Below are positions 1-12,000 of a stretch of DNA of 64,000 bases, piece after piece. Positions within the stretch are counted from its first letter, which is position 1. Each line of letters opens with the position of its first letter. The stretch is from NCBI GenBank assembly GCA_037951165.1, contig JBBDHG010000124.1, positions 2,357,001-2,421,000 on the forward strand, given 5' to 3'. The position numbers and the translations under genes are program-made. Below the pieces are notes generated by a model that was given only the letters and a program-made list of their open reading frames with translations, did not search any database and had not been told where the DNA came from. This stretch comes from Lophius americanus (taxonomy: Eukaryota; Chordata; Actinopteri; Lophiiformes; Lophiidae).

Positions 1-3
1 CGA

Positions 4-42
4 CAAACAAACAAACAAACAAACAAACAAACAAACAAACAA
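4..42. repeat. (AAAC)n microsatellite
   Basis: About nine tandem copies of caaa at the left edge, inside the last visible zdhhc5 intron. Confidence 0.95.
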
Positions 43-244
43 GTTGATCGTCCTGAGAAGAGTCGGATCAAGTTCCTGCGTCTGTGTTCAGATCAAGGTG
101 GTCCTTAGTGTGTTCCTGTCAGAATCTTTGATTGCAGAGCATCATGACGCATGCTGAATGTTTTTTCTGCCGTTGGTCTCTGCTCTAATGCTGCGGGGGG
201 GGGGGTTACCTCTCCATCATCTCCCCATTTTCATTGTCTCGTCT

Positions 245-905
245 CTCCTCCCAGTACCTTATCTCTCTCTCCCCTTCTTCCCCTCTCTCTCTTCCCTTCT
301 TCCCCCCTCTCGCTCTTCCCTTCTTCCCCCCTCTCTCTCCCCTTCTTCCACCACTGCCTCTCTCTCCCCTTCTTCCCCCCTCTCTCTCTCCCCTTCTTCT
401 CCTCTCTGCCTCTCTCCCCTTCTTCCTCTCTCTCTCTCTTCCCTTCTTCCCCTCTCTCTCTTCCCTTCTTCCCCTCTCTCTCTCCCCTTCTTCCCCTCTC
501 TCTCCCCTTTTTCCCCTCTCTCTCTCCCCTTCTTCCCCTCTCTCTCCTCCCTTCTTCCCCTCTCTCTCTTCCCTTCTTCCCCTCTCTCTCTTCCCTTCTT
601 CCCCTCTCTCTCTTCCCTTCTTCCCCTCTCTCTCTTCCCTTCTTCCCCTCTCTCTCTTCCCTTCTTCCCCTCTCTCTCTCCCCCTTCTTCCCCTCTCTCT
701 CTCCCCCCTTCTTCCCATCTCTCTCTCTCTCTCACCCCTTCTTCCCCTCTCTCTCCCCATCTTCCCCTCCCCTTCTTCCCCTCTCTCCCTCTTCCCCCCT
801 CTCCCTCTCTCTCTCTCTCACCCCTTCTTCCCCTCTCTCTCCCCGTCTTCCCCTCCCCTTCTTCCCCTCTCTCCCTCTCCCCCCCTATCCCTCTCTCTCT
901 CTCAA
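245..905. repeat. Polypyrimidine (CT-rich) low-complexity block
   Basis: About 660 bp of almost pure C/T on the plus strand, built from drifting copies of a roughly 20-nt unit around CTCTCTCCCCTTCTTCCC. On the zdhhc5 transcript strand it is polypurine (GAAGAAGGGGAGAGAG). Open frames in all six frames here are composition artefacts. The flanks (43-244 and 906-1339) show no exon I could recognise. Confidence 0.95.
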
Positions 906-1339
906 AAAGCAGTTTTATTTGCTCGTGTAATATCAGGAGTTCAGACCTGCTCCTTTACGCATACAAATAAAAACTCCCTTGACTCCGTTCATCTTGCTTC
1001 CGTCTCGATGCTGAACATCAGAGCGACTCGTTCATTCAGGAAGTCTGATTTCACGCGTGTGGACACGGGTCCTTCTGATGAGAGAATGTTCAACCGACAA
1101 ATGAGGACGAGACCACAACCACATCCTCCATAGGAGAGTGAGACGGCAAAGACGAATGGCAGACAAGCATAGGGGAAAAGAAGAAGGAACTCACAGGAAG
1201 TCTGGCAGGAGGAGCAAGAGGAGAGAGGGGAGGAGGAGGAGCAGGAGATGCAGTAAATCAGGAAGTCAGGTTTTCAGGGGGCATGTGTTTGTTCAGGGTT
1301 AGCAGCAAACCATTTGTCCTGACAAAAGGCCATACTCAC

Positions 1340-2418
1340 TTCGGCGCTTGTATTCCTCCTCCCATCCCTCCACCTCCTACCACTGCTGCGTTCGCTCCGG
1401 CTGACGCGGAGGCCTTCCGGACCAGCTGGTACTGCATTTCTGCAGCAGCTGCGCTCGAGTAAGAGAGCGACTTGCCCAGGGGCGGGGGGTGTGATGAGTG
1501 GGAGTGGTGGCCTGTGGAGGCGGAGCCCAGAGGGGCGTCAGTGGAGCGGGTGCGGTAGGGGTAAGCGTGGTGGGCCGGTGCATGAGGGACAGCAAAGCGA
1601 GGAGGTCGGGAAGTAGAGGAGGAGTGGTGGTGATGATGGGCGTGGTGGTGGTGGTGATGGTGGTGGTGGTGATGGTGAGAAGGATTTGGGGCGGTAGAGG
1701 AGGGAGGCGCTGAGGCTTGATTTGCCGGCGGGGGTTCTCCGAGCATACGCTCCCTCTCTAAATGAGGAGGTGGGGAGGAGGACATGGAGGAGGAGTGATG
1801 GAGGAAGTGGTGGTGGCGGGAGGAGCGGTGGTGATGGTGGGGTGACTGCGACGTCTGAGAGTGCATCTCAGCAACCCTTTGTTGTGAAGACAGGAAGGGG
1901 GAGGTGTAGCCTCCTGCCGCCGGCGCGCAGGGTCTTCCAGAGGAAACCTCCGCTGCTGCAGAGCCCGCTGGCACCCCTTTGTCAAAATCATCACCACCCG
2001 CCAGTAAGTTGTCATACGACAGGCTCCCGTTGCGGGACGGGTGGTGAGGTGGGGGAGTCTGATTGGCTAAGCTCTTGTAGCTGGCTGAGGGGGTGGTTGC
2101 CTCGGAGACGTGGGCAGCGTCTGCCGAGGTGTGCGTGGAGCTGGTAGATCGCGAAGACACTCCTGAAAGGACGGTGGGGTCGGAGAAGGAGGGGTACGAG
2201 CGTCCGCCGAGGGAGTAGCCAGGGATGCCCCCTCCTCCCACCTCTCTGCCTGCGTCCCTTCTCTCCCCACCTCCTCCCCCTCCCGCTCTCTCGGCTGAGG
2301 TGTCCCTCTGGTCCAGGCTGGGCTGGGAGCGAAAACCAGGCTGCTGGCTGGCCTGAAGGAGCGAAGAGGTGGAGGAGGAGGAGTCCCTGGCACTGCCAAC
2401 ACTCTCCCCTCGACTTAA
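1340..2418 (-). CDS. zdhhc5: zdhhc5 coding exon 10 (long disordered tail, polyHis)
   Basis: Residues 387-745 plus two bases. Starts LSRGESVGSARDSSSS after a CTCCAG acceptor (2419-2421) and ends QAP before the donor GTGAGT (1334-1339). Conserved islands in an otherwise low-complexity tail are SYKSLANQT (499-506), NGSLSYDNLL (516-525), GYTSPFLSSQ (556-565) and PLGKSLSYSS (699-708). Residues 634-645 are twelve consecutive His and 647-651 five more. The open frame runs upstream into the intron to 2550, but LSRGES marks the exon start. Confidence 0.92.
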
Positions 2419-2961
2419 CTGGAGGAGGAGGAGGGAAGGTGAAGGAGAGAGGGGAGAGAAAAGAAACATGAAGCTGAGCAAGAGCAGGAGTTGAGCCATA
2501 AATACCTGCTGCACAGAGCTCCCTCTAGTGACGTCACCCTGACACTGCACCCCAAAAAGCCAACAGCATAGCTTCTAAGGAAGAAGCGATTGAAAAGCGC
2601 AGAGCAGCTGAAAAAAAAATGAAGTAACCGATGGAGTGTTGAGGTTTTTGGCTAATGGCACTAAAAAAAAACAAAAGAAAACAACCTAATGACGTCAGAG
2701 AGAGTGGAAAAAGTTTTGTGGTCACCAACAACAACACATTCAAACGTCATTTTCATTCTCACGACAATGCAGTTTGGTTGGGCGAGAACACCGCTTGTCC
2801 CTGATTCCACAAATGTAACCCTAATCACGCCATCAATCAGTTTTGTGCTTACACACACTATCCCGGGTTTCCTTGCGTTTGGCTTTTCATTTGGTTAGAG
2901 TTGACGTCAACACTTCTGGTTAAATCACACACACACACACACACACACAGAGACACACACA

Positions 2962-3004
<43 letters not shown>

Positions 3005-6000
3005 ATTGTTAAGTTTATTTAGAATTGATTATTTTTCCTCACCTACCTGGTGGTTCAGGAGCATAAAGAGGCGGGACTCAACTGCTTCCTCTATTTATAC
3101 CCTCGGCGACATCACCGGTAATGTCAGGGGGCGAAACCAAACGCGGGGGTTGGGGGTATCGTATATTAATGTAATCATGTTATTGTAAAAATCTGTTTGT
3201 TTGTTTGCAAATATATTTTTGACATAGTGAGTTTCGGTTAACTCTTTTCGACTGGGCCGATTGTAAAGGTGAGGTTATTTGTCACTTTCCTGTTTAAGGA
3301 GATAAGGTGCTTTCACCTGCAATAATGGTACATGAAGAACACCTGATTTTACTGTTTTTTTGACCCTGTGCAGCACTTCTTCATTAAGATTCAATATTAC
3401 ACCTGAACTTTGAGGAATAAAAAAAGGAAAAAAATCAGTGATGATAATTCTGACCAAAAAAAATATACACCGATACACATCCACCCTTAAATCTCCACAC
3501 AAACACAGGAAAATAGAATCAAACGACTCTGTGTCCTTTTAAAACACCAGTAAGTATTTGGACTATTCGGAGACAAAGGAAGCAAAAGCAAGAGACGTGG
3601 AAACTGGACGCCAAAAGGCAAAATGAAGGGCAAACGACTAAAAAGATGGAAGTTGGAGAAACAAACCGAAGAGGAAAAAGGAGACTCAAAACAACAGAGA
3701 GGTAAAGGTAGATGGTGTTTGAGTGACAGGACCAAAGCAGACATGGGTTCAAATACTGTGTGGAATCCATTTAAACAGTACTGTCCAGATGGAATACGAT
3801 TTTGACTTATTATCATCCTATAGATCCGCTGCGGCCAGCCCCGAAGGGAACGGCCGAAAGCGGAGGATCAACCATTGGTCCTGGTGTCTTATGGCGATAA
3901 CTAACTAATCCAATCGTAAACTATTTGAAATGGTTCAAACAGCATTTCAGCCATGTCCAGAGTCGAAACCGAGGGGGTGGGGAAGAACAAGGATCAAAGG
4001 TGATAAATGCTTTCAGAACATTCACTTACTGATACTGATCAACAGAAAGCCACTGAGAAATCAAGCCAAGGTGGCCAACAGGAAATCAAAAGGAAAACAC
4101 AAACGACAACAAAAAAACAAAAACACATGAGTGACAAAATATATTGCGTTCTCGTCCTTGTCTGTGTGGTTGCGTGTGCGGTACCTGGTTGGCGTATGCG
4201 TGCGTGAGCGCCGTGTGGTTCTTGCCAGGGCTGTAGGTGGGCCTGTATTTGTACATTGTGGGGGTGGGCGGGGCTTTATTCAGGAGGCTGCATTCTGCAG
4301 GAGCGCCGGAGGAGGACAAATGAAAAAAAATGATAACGATTAAGTCAGAGTTCGATTAATGATTCGGTTTTTTTTTTGCAAAATAAACAAGTTGAGCTGA
4401 AGCCGGGAGTTTGGAAACATTACCCTCGGCGTTCCCTCTGCCGATTCCAGGGTAACGGAGCTCCGGTTTAGGTGGAGGAGGCGGCTCGGCGTCACACGAC
4501 TGGCTCTCCATCATCTCTAGACTGGACTTTGACTGAGAGGGAGGTAAAAACCATCATGAAATAATCAGGAAAAGAAGTTTGAGAACATTTAAGTAGGATA
4601 TCGTATCTTTATTTTAAGTGGAGCCTCTCCTTATTCACTTATAATACCATTAAACCACAGAAACACCATCAAGCTCCCAAACTTTTTGACAAAATAGAGC
4701 ATCAATTGTGATAGAAAATCCACAAGGGGACATTGTTTGGCACAGCTGGAAAGCGGTGTATCAGAAATGTAACAAAAAGGGGAATTTCACCCGAATAACG
4801 GGAAATTTCCCTTGAGGCATTTAAAAAAAGAAATCGATTCCAGTGTGAAATTTGCCTGATGCTGTGAGGAGATTTTTTTTTTTTAAATGTCACACATCAG
4901 TCGCGTTGGACATGCTAATCTGAGAGTTGTCTGGGTTGAGAATGTGACAGTGTCTAGCAATCGCAGTTTGGCCCTTGTCAAAGTTGCTCTCGACACTTTT
5001 TCCTAGTTTCAGCAGCTCATTTTTTCAGGACAGAATGTTCTCTTGCCGCCGAAACTGCATGCATATCAAACCAAGTGACGGGCACCGTTTCTAATCATGG
5101 CATTTCTGACAACGCAGTTGTGGTTTGTTCAAGATCGAACTTGCAAGTGGCAACTTGGAAGCTGAAGAGACCTTACAGGAACGCCCTTTCTGATACCGGC
5201 CTCTTAAAGGGCCAGTAACAGAAAGTTGGAGCGCTGGTTTTTCTCCAGTTTAAGCAGTTTACGTTTAAGATTAATTGTCCAACACATGCAAGAGGCCGTA
5301 CATCAAAAGTACGGCAAATTTCCTGTTGCCACAATGATTATTACCATTATTATCATTTCACATTGACAAAATCGACTGAGCCCTTTGTCCGCGTTTCTGA
5401 TAATCCAGGACCTAGCTGGAGATGGATCCTCTAAGAGGCAAAGCACGTATAACTCCCCGATCTGCACTTACCAAAAGGCATGCCAAATGGTAATTGTGCA
5501 GAGTGATTATGACATCTTTCTAATTCGGCTGCAGTTACCCGGTGCAGGTCTCCCTTTATGCCGTTGTCCAGGATCTTTGCAGCCAGCTGGGCCTCTGTCA
5601 GCTGTGGCCGCAGGAACGGTGGCTGCACACACACCTTCTGCAAACCCTTCTTCCTCCCCAGGTACCTGCAGAGAGAACACACACACCGTCAAGCACAGCC
5701 AGCTGCACATCGGCGCACTGAAAGTTCATTGAACACTACCGATGAAACGCTAATTGCTAAATATCTAAATCCCAAGCACTGTGAAAAAGTATTGACCCAC
5801 CAAACGTAACATCCACGTGTTCCTTCTTTCAGCAGCAACAACTACAACCCAACCCTTCTGTGGAGGCTCAGAACCAGGTTTTGGTACCCTTCCTAGACCG
5901 ATGACTACTGGTGAGGCCTAGGAGGTCTAATCCAATCTTGTTTGGGTTTTTTTTAGTCCTAAATAGGGAAAATGCTTTTTCACGCAAAACAGAGGATAAC

Positions 6001-9000
6001 TATTTTGGTTCAATAATAAGAATTTAAAAAAAAACAACAATAATTTATTTTATTGAAGTAAAGGTTGTGCACGCCGTTGACGCTGTGGGGCATGTAAAGT
6101 TTATGTAAAAGAGGCCAACAGAGACACTTGGGGCGTAAATACCACATCCTCTTGATTTCTACTGAGGGTTAAGAGGCCGCTACAGGAAACCTTGGTTAAT
6201 AAAGACAACTGGAGGATGTAAAAATTCTTCTCATTTTTTAAGACTTTGCGAGTTTATGCGCACGCAGATTTCGATCGGCATTCTGGTGCCGTTTTAGAAA
6301 ATGCTGATCGATTACGGCCATTCTTTGTAATGCGGCCATGCGCTGCAGTCACGGTGAGAAACTGCACCTGGGTGCTTGTGAGCTGCAGAGGACGTGCGAG
6401 ACATTCTTCCAGCAGCCGTTGGTGAAAGGGTTGACGCCTCCTCGGAACTTCCCTGTTACCTGGAGAAGAAAAAAAAAGAGGAGGGGTAATGTTGGCGTGT
6501 TCACACCGAACCCCATCGTGCCGCAGATAAAAATGAAATGAATGATACGAGAAGAAGAATATAAAGAACGACACGAACGACTTATGTAACGTTACTTTAA
6601 TGTTACCAGCACCTGCTAGTAATGAGGTACTATCACCAGCAGGTGGCGGTTGTGTCCGCACCCTGTTTGACACCGCTATTAAACAACAGAAGAAGGAGAC
6701 TTGTTCGGGTCAAACCCGACTCTCAAAAGGTCCGGCGTGTAAGATTTAATTGGTATTTAGGGACCACGTGATTATTATCATTAGTATTAAGATTCAACAG
6801 AAAGATAGAGAGAGAAATATATGCAGAGATAGAGATAGAGATTGAGTCGGATACCTCATTGATCAACTGGCTCAACTGCTGTACAGGATACCTGGGAAGT
6901 TTCCTACCTGCTCATTAGTAGTCCTGCCTCTGGCCACAAGCACTATGTGGAAACCAGTGAGGCCAGCGACAGGGATGAAGAACAGGCCTGCAACGCACAT
7001 CACAGCCAGTCTGAGAGCAGAGGGGTCAAGGAACATGTGGACATGTGGAACAAGCGGGTCTGCCGACACACTTGTTGAAGGAGGATTTGGACTGCATATT
7101 TTTTTGCCGTAAAAGGATACGTGACGATGGCATGCAGGTGATCAATGTTCTGGCGATGGTAGAGGATGAAGAGCAGGCCGAAGCCGAACACGGCCATGAT
7201 GTGAGCCGTCAGAGACATCAGGAAGAGGAAGAAGTAACGGTAGTTCCTCCGGCCGATGCAATTGTTCACCCAGGGACAGTGGTGGTCAAAGTCCTGCATG
7301 ATGAAGGGGTTTAAAGACGCGGTGGTGAGAAAGCCCAGAAGGGCCACAGTCCAACATGACAACAGGTATCAGAGAGGTCAGCCTTCACTTCCTGATAGAG
7401 AAGATACACATTTACATTAAAAAACCATGAGATGAACTAAGATGGCGACAAAAACCCGACCTGATATGTTTAACAGTCAGACTTTCCTAACACAGCGATA
7501 CCTTGCAGGAATTATGGGTAGCACTTTGAGTTTCTGTAACCGACATCGCGTCTGTTGGAGTTACATGGGTTGGCCAAACCACTGAACTTTTTCGGTATGC
7601 TTTCGATGTACCGTCTCACTTAAACTCCACTTAAACTGGTGTTCGATGGAGACAAATGCAAGATACTGCTATTCTCAGCTGACAAAGAACGTAAAATCCA
7701 ATATTCCTCAGATCTCAACTGCTGATGGGGTTCAAATTCAAACAGTCACAACACACACTGGCCGGTAATTCAGTATACTCAGGTAGTCAGCTGACCCAAC
7801 GTCACGTCGCTGGATCCAAACCTCTGATCATAACACTGCTCCCACTGGCTTGTAGGATAGGCCCGAGGCATTATGGGTGCATCACTTCATCCACCTCTCT
7901 TCTGACTCTGATGCGCCCATCACTCTGGAACAGGGAAAATCTGGACTCACCAAATAACGGGACCTTTTTCCATTGCTCCAGAGTCCAATCTTTGTGTTCC
8001 CTAGCCAACTGAAGCCTTTTTTCCCCCCCCAATGAGCCTCAATGACAAGTGGTTTCCTTAAGGCTTACACATCTGTTTAGGACCACATTTCTTCCTCGAA
8101 GACGATGGTTGACCACTGCCCTTACCTGTTTACATAATGCCTTCAGAGTTCTTTGTTTCGTTTGCTTGATGCTGGCCAATAATTTCACCCAAAGTAACAT
8201 CTTTTCCAAGATCACAGACATGTTCCAAGCTCCCCACAGATTCAGTTCGGGTTAAATAACTTGTTGCCGGCTGAAACGTTAGAAATCGCCGCAGTAATTA
8301 TCCGTTTTTTTTCTTTTCTAGCTGATAACTTTGGGTTTTTGTTTGAGGAGCACATTCTGTGTTTGCAAATCAGGAAAAAAAAATTGTTTGTGAATGGTGT
8401 TCTGTATTTCCAAATCACACTGTGTTTGTACGCGAGCTTGTAAAACCTTTTTGGCTCTCATGCAAACGTTTGGGCGGGAATTTAAGGGAGCTAATGAACT
8501 TCACACCATGTGCTTCAGACTGTTTGAACGGGACCCAGAAACAACTCTGAACCTTGTTCTTCATCCAGAGATGGGGGGAAGAGTGTGAGCCCACCTCCAC
8601 ACAGTTGTCACAGACGGAGCAGTGGGAGCACCGTGGAGGCCTGTAGAAGCGGCAGGTCGAACACCACTTCATTCGGACTTGGATGCCTCTGATCTCGACA
8701 GTCTTGTAGAGGGGGGCACGGAAATCGTCCTCCTTGTCCTCGTCCTCCTCGGCTGCAGAAACAGCAAAATGCACATTAAGTGACCATGAGAAACAAATGG
8801 CCCTGACATTAAAAAAAAAAAGAACCTACTGAAATCTGTCACCCTAACCTTTAACCACTGATTTACCCATTTTTTGGACTAGTGGTCACTAAAATCATGA
8901 CAAACCTCGCAGATTGTTTTAATACCCCTCTGCTATCTTGGATCCACCGCATGTAAAAATCATGATTCAGTCAGATTAATACAGACAGGTTAGTTAATCA

Positions 9001-12000
9001 GTCACTCGTCAGTCACGAACCCCTATTTAAACAACAACAAAAAAAACACACAACAGCACTGCATGTCCTTTCTATAAGACGGCGGCAGCGCTTTCTAGCC
9101 AGAACCTTAAGCTTGTCCGTTTTGTCCTGCTTCCAACACATCAACTTGAGGAGAAACTGTTCCTTTCCTGTCTAATATATCCCACCCACCGACCATGGTG
9201 ACAAGATAACCGACGCTATTCTCCCTCCCATCCCTCCCATTCTGACCACTTGTCAGTGGTCAGAATGTAATGGCTGGTGGATGAAAGACACCGAACTAAG
9301 CAAAGAACAAAGTATTTAGCAAATGATTTTGGCTACAGTGTGACACGTGCAGCACGTTCACCACACTCACTCACCCCTGGGGAAGATTCCCGGATCCATG
9401 AAGGTGGCCATGCAGAAGTTGGCCAAAACAAACAGGAAGATGACTCCATTGTAGATCGGCACAGCAACGGAGAATCGTTCCGAGAGCCACGGGCAGCTGA
9501 GACAGCAACAGAAACCACAAAGTCTTTGAGCTGATGCTTCAGGTCTAGAGAAAGATTATATATATACACATACAAAGAGACACACACATATACACATATA
9601 TACACACACACGTATATACTACCAGTCAAAGTTTGGACACAACTTCTCATTTAGTGGTTTTTTCCTTATTTTCATTTTCCACATTGTAGATTAATATTGA
9701 AGGAATCCAAACTATAAAGGAACACATATGGAATTATGTAGTAAACCAAAAAGGGTTAAACAAACCAGAATGTGTTTTAGATTCTTATATTCTTCCAAGT
9801 AGCCCCCTTTTGCTTTGATGGCCGCTTCAAACACTTCCGGCCTTCTCTCAGTCAGCTTCCTTAGGTAGTCAACTTGAATGGCTTCCCAAGTCTAGAAGGA
9901 GTTCCCAGAGGCGCTGAGCCCTTGTTTGCTGCTTTGCCTTCACACTGCGGTCCAACTTATCCCAAACCATCTCAACTGGGTTGAGGTCGGGTGATTGTGG
10001 AGGCCAGGTCATCTAACGAAGCACTCAGTCGCTCTCCCTTCTTGGTCAAATAGGCCTGGAGGTGTGTTTGGGGTCATTGACATGTTGCAAAACAGATGAT
10101 GGTCCTACTAAGCGCAAACCAGATGGGATGGCAAGTTGCTGCAGAATGCTGTGGTAGCCAGGAGGGTTGAGTGTGCCTTGAATTTTGAATAAGTCACCAG
10201 AAGTGTCAGCATCACTCCTCCTCCTCCACGCTTCAAGGTGGGAAATCCACTCACCTTTTCTGTGTCTCGCAAAGACACGGCGGTTTGAACCAAAAATCTC
10301 AAATTTGGACTCATCAGTCCAAAGTACAGATAGCCGCTGGTCTAATGTACATTGCTGTTCTTTCTTGGCCCAAGCAAGTCTCTTCTTGCTCGTGATCTTC
10401 ATCCTCAGGAGTGGCTTCTTTGCAGAAAGTCGACCATGAAGGTCTGATTCACGCAGGCAACCCTGAGCAGGTGATGTGGAGATGCGTCCGCTACTTGAAC
10501 TCTGTGAAGCATTTATGTGAGATCGACTCTGAGGTGCTGTTAATTTTCAGTTTCTGAGGCTGGTTAACTCTAGTGGACTTTATCCTCCGCAGCAAAAGTA
10601 ACTCTTGGGCTTCCCTTCCTGGGGGCGGTTCTCGTGAGAACCAGTTTCTTCATAGCATTTGAAGGTTTTCGCGACTGCATTCAGGATACATTCAAAGTTC
10701 TTGAAATTTTCCCAGATTGGCTGACCTTCGTGTCTCAAAGGAATGATGGACTGTTGTTTCTCTTCACTTAGTTGAGTGGTTCTTGCCATAATATGGATTA
10801 GACAGTAAGTCTAAGTCTAAATCTAACAGTAAGTCTAATGGGTCTGTATAGAACTGTGAACCATCTGATGGTTTCAAACACATTGAGAAGAAGAAATTCC
10901 ACTGAAATCATTCTCTTGACAAGTCACATCTGGAAACTGAAATCCCTTCCGGGTGACCACCTCATGAATCTCATTTCAAGAATGCCAGAAGTGTGCGAAG
11001 CTGTCATCGAAGCAGAAGGTGGCCACTTTGAAGAATCCGAAACACATTCTGTTTTCTTTAACACTTTTTGGTTTACTACATAATTCCATGTGTGTTCGCT
11101 CCTAGTTTTGATGTCTTCAATAACGCTCTACAATGTAGAAAGGAATCATCTTCATGCGTACAAAACGATTATTCAATAATAACAGTTAATGGGGCGAGAG
11201 ATTCATCCATATTACTGCTCTATGGGCCGCTTTGTTTCTTTTCTTTTTTTTTTTTTATAATTTCCCCGATTTTTCTGTGAAAATGTGTGAGGGTGCCCAG
11301 AGGGATCCACAGACGGGATGATGGGTCTTTATCAGGGTGACAGATGTTGGCCTACTTTCTACACGCTAATCTAAAGCACAGGGCTGACTGCCCACCACAC
11401 TGACCACACACACACATAGATTAGATTTTCTACTGCGTGCACAGACACAAACACAGGCCGCCACACAACAAAACACACACAACTGTCAATCTGACTTTCT
11501 CATATTTAAATCACTTTGTTTGTCCCACAGACAAACATGGCTTCACATGCTCCATACTATTTCCTCCCATCCTTCTCAATCTGTAAACACGAGTGGGAAC
11601 CTGCTCCAGACGGGGAGGTCACTTGTCTCTTTAACATCAAAGAGAACCAGGTTCTGGTGCCTGACTGTTGGTAGAACCCATTCAGCATTAGTTCAATAAG
11701 TACACCCTTTAAGAACTGGTTTGGTTTTTCTACTAGCTGGAGAGGTACTAGATAACAAGTGGTCTGGAAAACCCAAACGGTCCAATCTGTGTGCCCCTCT
11801 CAGGACGGACAGACAGCCTACTGACAGACTGGGCAGCCTCTTAAAGGTGTAGGGATTAAGGAGTCAACCGTGAACTGCACTGTCCCTGGTTCCGGGTTCA
11901 GATGGGGACATTTGTTGTACTCGTTTTTTTAAAGACAAACTCTCTTCTGTTATTTAGATCAAACAGTGTTTTGATTATGGCGCATGCGAACGATTCACGG

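Larger units (their letters stand above)
2419..4184. other. zdhhc5 intron 9
   Basis: Intron between exons 9 and 10. It contains a (CA)n tract at 2926-3002 (with a few AGA interruptions), an RTE-like LINE 3' tail near 3822-3870, and otherwise unassigned sequence. Confidence 0.8.

Noticed and set aside
151..1133. Long open frames of 158-299 codons on both strands (Ser/Pro/Leu or Arg/Glu/Gly repeats)
   Set aside because: Produced by the CT/GA low-complexity block in an intron; no domain, no splice context.
900..1335. Search for the last zdhhc5 exon (PDZ-binding C-terminus) left of exon 10
   Set aside because: No minus-strand sequence resembling the conserved C-terminus is present; it probably lies outside the window.
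1498..2402. Open frames in other frames and strand over 1.4-2.4 kb
   Set aside because: Shadows of the GC-rich zdhhc5 exon 10.
7045..7314. Plus-strand 89-codon frame
   Set aside because: Antisense shadow of zdhhc5 exon 4 and its intron.
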